DNA of 16,110 nucleotides from contig JAJFJI010000164.1 in NCBI GenBank assembly GCA_021774205.1, forward strand, positions 1-16,110, written 5' to 3'. The stretch is from Nitrosomonas sp. GTDB taxonomy: Bacteria; Pseudomonadota; Gammaproteobacteria; Burkholderiales; Nitrosomonadaceae. This document shows positions 13,908 to 16,110 of this stretch, piece after piece. The notes under the pieces are model-generated. The model saw nothing but the letters and a program-made list of their open reading frames with translations, was not told the origin of the DNA and did not search any database. The translations under genes and the position numbers were made by a program. Position 1 is the stretch's first letter; each line of letters begins with the position of its first letter.

Positions 13908-13973
13908 GATATAGCGTATTAAACCTGTGATGGATTCCTTTATCTATCAAATTTACTTCTCAGGAGTTGCTGG

Positions 13974-15209
13974 ATGGATGACATTTTTCTTGCTAGACAA
14001 CCGATTCTTGATCGAGATCAGAATTTAGTTGCGTTTGAATTGCTATTCCGGTTGGATCAAGTTGACGGTGCCGATGTTACAGATAATCTATCTGCAACTG
14101 CAAATGTCATTGTTAACGCATATGGTGAGTTAGGAATTCAGGAAGTACTTGGACAACAACGTGGTTTTATCAATGTCGATGCCGAATTATTAATGAGCGA
14201 TGTTATTTGTATGCTACCAAGTAAAAATGTGGTGCTTGAAATATTGGAGAATGTGAAAATAACCGATGAAATCGTACAACGTTGCATCGAATTAAAACAA
14301 ATGGGCTACCAGTTGGCGCTTGATGACGTGGTAGAGGTTAATCAAGAAATTGAGCTATTACTGCCGATTGTTCATGTGGTTAAGATAGACATACTGGCAC
14401 TTGAAAAAGAAGCGCTTGTTAGTATTGTTAATCAATTAAAGCGTTGGCCAGTCTTGCTTCTAGCAGAAAAAGTAAATTGCGGTGAACAAGCAAAACAATG
14501 CATGGAGCTAGGGTTTGAAATGTTTCAAGGCTATTATTTTGCAAAGCCAGAAATATTATCCGGAAAGCGTGCTGATCCAGCCAAGCTTTCCTTGCTAAAT
14601 TTATTAACGCTCGTTATGGGCGATAGTGATGCTGCCGATATTGAGCGGGAGTTAAAGCATCAACCTGGGCTGAGTTATAACTTGATGCGAATGGTTAATT
14701 CGACAGCTTCAGGTTTCTCCCAAAATATCAACTCGATCAAGCAGGCTGTCATGGTTCTTGGTCGGAAGCAATTGCAGCGATGGGTTCAACTTTTACTTTA
14801 TGCCGCTGATAATAAAAATGAAAGGATGTCAGATGCCATGCTGCAAATGGCGGCAACTCGCGGCAAAATGATGGAGCTTATTGCAACCGTGGATCGCCCT
14901 CATGATAAGAGTCACCAAGATCGCGCCTTCATGACAGGAATTTTGTCTCTGCTGGATGCTTTGCTAGGAATTGAGATGACTGAAATTATTGAAAAACTTA
15001 ATATTCCATCAGAAATTAGTCAGGCATTATTATTGCGAAGCGGTCGTTTGGGTCAGGCGCTAAAGTTAATTGAGGCGAATGAAAAGGGTGAGATTGTTTC
15101 TGTCAAGTCAATTCTTGCTGAACTTAACTTTCTGAGTCTGAGTGAATTAACCAGTTTGGAGCTTGAAGCATTAGGTTGGGCCAACCGTATTGGCGAGACT
15201 GCTAGATAA
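13974..15209 (+). CDS. EAL-HDOD signalling protein (YuxH/CdgJ-like)
   Basis: This 411-residue cytoplasmic protein has an N-terminal EAL domain (about 1-195) and a C-terminal HDOD domain (about 200-400, with L-K-H-Q-P-G-L-S-Y-N-L-M-R-M-V-N-S and I-K-Q-A-V-M-V-L-G-R-K-Q-L-Q-R-W). This architecture matches the YuxH/CdgJ family, some members of which affect motility through c-di-GMP. The EAL motif is E22-L-L. Likely metal and substrate residues remain: R26, N68, E89, D117, D118, K137, E165 and Q185. The loop-6 motif DDFGTG is absent (D-D-V-V-E-V instead), so phosphodiesterase activity is uncertain and a binding or scaffold role is possible. ATG 13974 follows AGGAG by 7 bases. A sigma-28-like promoter upstream suggests late flagellar expression. 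Confidence 0.93.
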   Translation: MDDIFLARQPILDRDQNLVAFELLFRLDQVDGADVTDNLSATANVIVNAYGELGIQEVLGQQRGFINVDAELLMSDVICMLPSKNVVLEILENVKITDEIVQRCIELKQMGYQLALDDVVEVNQEIELLLPIVHVVKIDILALEKEALVSIVNQLKRWPVLLLAEKVNCGEQAKQCMELGFEMFQGYYFAKPEILSGKRADPAKLSLLNLLTLVMGDSDAADIERELKHQPGLSYNLMRMVNSTASGFSQNINSIKQAVMVLGRKQLQRWVQLLLYAADNKNERMSDAMLQMAATRGKMMELIATVDRPHDKSHQDRAFMTGILSLLDALLGIEMTEIIEKLNIPSEISQALLLRSGRLGQALKLIEANEKGEIVSVKSILAELNFLSLSELTSLELEALGWANRIGETAR

Positions 15210-15571
15210 TTGTGCAGAGTTGTTTTCAATAACCTTGATAGAGAATTTTGACATTTGCACTTTGGCATCTGCGTAAACAGTCTTAATAACAGTCTGTTTG
15301 ATTTTTTGTTGTTGTGCTTATGTTATTCGAATTTTTAACCAGAGTCATGGGCCAGATTTGAAGTTTTTGCTACCTTTGGATTTTTTAGCTTGATTAAGTA
15401 AAAATCTGAAGCTTCGCCGTTGTTAGATCTTAAAACTAAAAGTGTGAAACTTTAGAAAATCTAAGAAAGAAATAATGGTTTGTCGTCTATGTTACCTATC
15501 ATTAAAGATTTTCTGTCCTTTGTCGTTGAATTATTGAACGAACTAAGTCCAATAAGGACAAGGAGTGACCA
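15210..15571. other. 362-base AT-rich spacer without a gene
   Basis: It holds a possible terminator of the EAL-HDOD gene (15275-15308) and a 9-base inverted repeat pair (AGAAAATCT at 15454-15462 and AGATTTTCT at 15506-15514, 43 bases apart). The promoter of the next gene should be here, but no sigma-28, sigma-54 or good sigma-70 element stands out. Confidence 0.6.
15275..15308 (+). terminator. Probable terminator of the EAL-HDOD gene
   Basis: AAACAG (15275-15280) pairs with CTGTTT (15294-15299) around a 13-base loop, then GAT and a T-run to 15308. The stem is AT-rich and the loop large, but it sits 66 bases after the stop codon and has the expected T tail. Confidence 0.42.
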
Positions 15572-16110
15572 GTGATAACACTTGATGAGAAAAAAAAGCG
15601 GATGTTTCTGGCTTTAGCCGGTGGCGTGCTTGTTTTTACTGGTTTTCAGTTTTACCGGTTTTTGACCGTTGATGGATCCATTCTACAAGCGATGTCAATC
15701 ATGATTAGTATTGCATTGATCGTGATGTTGTTAAAGCTAAGCAAGACAGCCTATAGGGTTGAAATTAGCGATTGTCAGCAGCGTGATGGGGTGGATGGCA
15801 ATGCGCTTTATGAAGGATTCTCATTGGATTCTAAAATGCCTCGCAATAAGGAAGTTGCCGAATATTTGGCCAATATCAAGGATGAGTTGGGTCAGGCTGA
15901 GCAACTCGTTAATGATGCGGTTACCAATCTTGTTGTTAATTTTGGATATATTAGTGAGCTAACTAGCTCTCAGCGTGACATGGTTTTGACCGTCGAGAAA
16001 TTAGCCATGACTGATGATAATGCGGAAGTTGTTAAGTTATTGCGGCGGCAAATGATGATGGCTAAAAAAATTGAACAGGAACTTGCGACAACGGTTACTT
16101 CAATGCAATT
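15572..16110 (+). CDS. Two-helix membrane protein with helical cytoplasmic region, possibly the start of an MCP-like transducer (partial)
   Basis: An open frame runs from GTG 15572 off the window end, giving 179 codons. AAGGAG (15560-15565) lies 6 bases before the GTG and supports this start. After a charged start (D-E-K-K-K-R) come two hydrophobic helices, about residues 11-31 and 37-54, joined by only five or so residues, so there is no periplasmic sensor domain. Residues about 100-179 are predicted helical, with D-A-V-T-N-L-V-V-N-F-G-Y-I-S-E-L and S-S-Q-R-D-M-V. This resembles the region just ahead of the signalling hairpin in some methyl-accepting chemotaxis-like proteins, but the diagnostic E-A-A-R-A-G-E region would lie beyond the window. 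The neighbourhood makes a motility or signalling role plausible; the call is inference. Confidence 0.55.
   Translation, partial: MITLDEKKKRMFLALAGGVLVFTGFQFYRFLTVDGSILQAMSIMISIALIVMLLKLSKTAYRVEISDCQQRDGVDGNALYEGFSLDSKMPRNKEVAEYLANIKDELGQAEQLVNDAVTNLVVNFGYISELTSSQRDMVLTVEKLAMTDDNAEVVKLLRRQMMMAKKIEQELATTVTSMQ

Larger units (their letters stand above)
13484..13973. other. 490-base spacer without a confident gene
   Basis: This stretch separates the second GGDEF gene from the EAL-HDOD gene. It holds a strong hairpin (13724-13760), a possible terminator near 13795-13856 and a sigma-28-like promoter (13881-13907). Short open frames occur: 13604-13894, and one from GTG 13564 to 13743. Neither has a good ribosome site, a recognisable motif or normal composition, so neither is called. 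It could hold a small RNA or a decayed fragment; nothing proves either. Confidence 0.6.

Noticed and set aside
15759..15962. 67-codon open frame near the right edge
   Set aside because: It lies in another frame within the longer partial membrane-protein gene starting at 15572, which has a good ribosome site and membrane helices.

Overview
This window is a motility and cyclic-di-GMP locus from a polarly or peritrichously flagellated Gram-negative bacterium. Protein style and gene order (flagellin fliC-flaG-fliD-fliS-fliT-fliK, a FlhB C-terminal paralogue, YcgR, and a FleR/FlrC-type sigma-54 regulator next to fliE) suggest a proteobacterium. A moderately AT-rich betaproteobacterium, for example of the Nitrosomonadales/Gallionellaceae/Methylophilaceae group, is the best guess. 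That assignment is inference, because no rRNA or other marker gene is present.

Layout. Bases 1-203 are the 3' end of a FleR/FlrC-like NtrC-family activator, followed by fliE (324-647). Everything from 672 to 7819 is on the minus strand. In transcription order it is fliC, flaG, fliD, fliS and fliT-like, then after a 230-base gap fliK, an FlhB-like C-terminal protein and ycgR. fliC is preceded by a near-consensus FliA (sigma-28) promoter at 7920-7946 and followed by a strong hairpin before flaG. From 8111 the direction flips to plus: a soluble REC-PAS-NarL-type histidine kinase, a LuxR/NarL-type response regulator, a large GGDEF diguanylate cyclase, a shorter GGDEF paralogue, an EAL-HDOD protein, and the start of a two-helix membrane protein that resembles the beginning of an MCP-like transducer and runs off the end.

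How the parts fit. The left half builds the filament: FliC subunit, FliD cap, FliS and FliT chaperones, FlaG, FliK/FlhB-type export switching, and FliE as basal-body adaptor. It also encodes a c-di-GMP-responsive brake (YcgR). The right half contains two predicted c-di-GMP synthases, both with intact GGEEF active sites and RxxD inhibitory sites, and an EAL-HDOD protein whose own upstream region holds a plausible sigma-28 promoter. The locus therefore looks like a compact module joining filament assembly to c-di-GMP control of swimming.

No rRNA, tRNA, CRISPR array, recognisable insertion sequence or phage gene was seen. I found no clearly undescribed system. The best leads are the tandem diguanylate cyclase paralogues, the sigma-28 link to the EAL-HDOD gene, the kinase with its own altered N-terminal receiver, and several unexplained intergenic hairpins.
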